NCBI RefSeq assembly: GCF_900182585.1
Contig: NZ_FXTM01000008.1
Coordinates: 1 to 63,309, forward strand
DNA: 63,309 nt
Direction of reading: 5' to 3'
DNA from: Balnearium lithotrophicum
GTDB lineage: Bacteria; Aquificota; Aquificia; Desulfurobacteriales; Desulfurobacteriaceae
The notes beneath the pieces were generated by a model. The model had not been told where the DNA came from. It saw nothing but the letters and a program-made list of their open reading frames with translations, and ran no database searches. Made by a program: the position numbers and the translations under genes. Below, one piece after another: positions 62,738-63,309 of the stretch (position 1 is its first letter; every line of letters begins with the position of its first letter).

Positions 62738-63309
62738 CTAATTAAATATTTATATCCAATCAGGACAAAAAGGGTGTTCTCGTTCAATACATGGTGGACA
62801 CCCTGGAGTTTTTTAATATATTCCTCAAACTTCTCTACTGGAGTCTTATAACCAAGACTTTGATGAGGCCTAACGAAGTTGTAAAAGTTTAGATACCTAA
62901 ATAGTTTCCTGTTCATTTCATCAATTTTCGGCTCAGTCCCTTCTATCATCCACAGTTCCTTCTCCACCGTCTGTATGAACCTTTCAACGTGTGCATTGGT
63001 CTTGGGAGACCTCGGATAGCTGAAGTAGTGTTCTATTCCCCTCTCCTTAAGGTAATCCTCTAACTCTCCTATAAACTCACTCCCGTTATCAGTTTGAACC
63101 TTTTCTATTTTGAAGGGAAGAAACTTTTCAAGTTCTTGAAAGAATCGTTTTCCACTCCTGCTGCTTTTTGTAGAATAAACCTTTGCAAAGCCTATTCTGG
63201 TGAATTTATCTATTGCTGTGAATTGGTAGAAGGTTTTTCCGCACCAGTAGAGGTATTTGACATCTATGAGGACTGTTCCGGGTTTATCGGCTCTAAGTCC
63301 TCTTCTGGT
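62713..63309 (-). CDS. IS481/IS3-like DDE transposase, C-terminal 198 residues
   Basis: Open frame entering from the right edge. The rve-type catalytic triad is visible: LIDVKYLYW (first Asp), KVQTDNGSEFIGEL (second Asp), TNAHVERFIQTVEKE (Glu), followed by YNFVRPHQSLGYKTPVEKF, the usual C-terminus of these integrase-like transposases. The frame has no stop before the terminal repeat: it reads through it (QGVHH) and another ~25 codons of flanking DNA to TAG at 62713. The N-terminal part is beyond the window. Confidence 0.88.
   Translation of the reverse strand, partial: TRRGLRADKPGTVLIDVKYLYWCGKTFYQFTAIDKFTRIGFAKVYSTKSSRSGKRFFQELEKFLPFKIEKVQTDNGSEFIGELEDYLKERGIEHYFSYPRSPKTNAHVERFIQTVEKELWMIEGTEPKIDEMNRKLFRYLNFYNFVRPHQSLGYKTPVEKFEEYIKKLQGVHHVLNENTLFVLIGYKYLIRACPLRCM
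62791..63309 (-). mobile_element. 3' part of an IS element (same family as at 1-76)
   Basis: GGTGGACACCCT at 62791-62802 is identical to the inverted terminal repeat of the left-edge IS (65-76, minus strand), and lies at the transposase C-terminus. Both copies have their transposase on the minus strand. Outer boundary inferred as 62791. Confidence 0.75.

Noticed and set aside
62663-62851. Plus-strand 62-codon frame starting MRAKILNFRKVFKL
   Set aside because: It begins in an inverted repeat and runs across the IS boundary; I considered a transposase remnant but no catalytic motif is present.

Overview
The window is a compact, roughly 42 % GC bacterial chromosome segment with about 70 genes, very short intergenic gaps, many overlapping starts and stops, and heavy AGG/AGA arginine use. 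TTG is a frequent start codon. The gene set (UbiD and UbiE quinone enzymes, an eight-haem cytochrome lipoprotein, a clostridial-type 2[4Fe-4S] ferredoxin, an LPS pathway, no heterotrophic sugar genes) suggests a thermophilic, Gram-negative, anaerobic chemolithotroph. My best guess is the Desulfurobacteriaceae side of the Aquificota; this is inference from gene content and protein style, not a search result.

Layout. 1-76 is the end of an IS whose transposase runs off the left edge. 191-8022: hisF (+), an MTA phosphorylase pair (-), an rfaE2-like adenylyltransferase (+), then a minus-strand run (putative lipoprotein, purE, DUF89, tsaC, fmt, a Fur/PerR regulator, an HD hydrolase). 8090-15824: plus-strand run efp-accB-accC, two tandem winged-helix/Hfq-domain genes, pcrA, a class V aminotransferase, a SlyD-like isomerase and a flavin reductase. 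15953-25365: ubiD (-), nif3, zinc-ribbon and ylbF genes (+), a probably frameshifted GGDEF gene, a phosphoribosyltransferase and nfo (-), cutA and a TSUP permease (+), the cytochrome and ubiE (-). 25438-33431: hyuA-hyuB, then a promoter and structured leader ahead of rpsB-tsf-pyrH-frr-ferredoxin, then an HD-GYP gene. 33424-36633: alaC-hom-pyrF (-). 36665-41137: divergent promoters, a cobalamin riboswitch and btuFCDB. 41189-44424: a CitE-like lyase that seems to start with CTG, and a Cache-GGDEF-EAL protein (-). 44481-53617: a long plus-strand run (TPR protein, upp, hisS, dxr, cobO, small lipoprotein, queE, waaA, lpxK, lpxL, small protein, ArsA-type ATPase). 53612-55347: GGDEF and FIST genes (-). 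55432-61663: mtaB, a small zinc-ribbon protein, a GT39-like transferase and a 1052-residue PAS/GAF/GGDEF/EAL protein. 61649-62543: sirtuin and tRNA-Leu (-). 62791-63309: the 3' part of a second copy of the same kind of IS.

How the genes work together. Core translation and tRNA modification (rpsB, tsf, frr, efp, fmt, hisS, tsaC, mtaB), nucleotide metabolism (purE, pyrH, pyrF, upp), lipid and LPS synthesis (accBC, waaA, lpxK, lpxL, rfaE2-like) and isoprenoids (dxr) dominate. Cobalamin uptake (btuFCDB) and activation (cobO) are separate. Five cyclic-di-GMP proteins are scattered through the window.

Most notable: (1) two adjacent genes each joining an N-terminal winged helix to a C-terminal Hfq domain; (2) a highly iterated palindrome, GAGCTC, which I counted by eye about 100 times, in different reading frames and in non-coding RNA; (3) a structured leader before rpsB; (4) a likely non-AUG (CTG) start; (5) an A7 frameshift in a GGDEF gene; (6) both window edges lying in direct-orientation copies of one IS, which suggests the window is a whole assembly contig.
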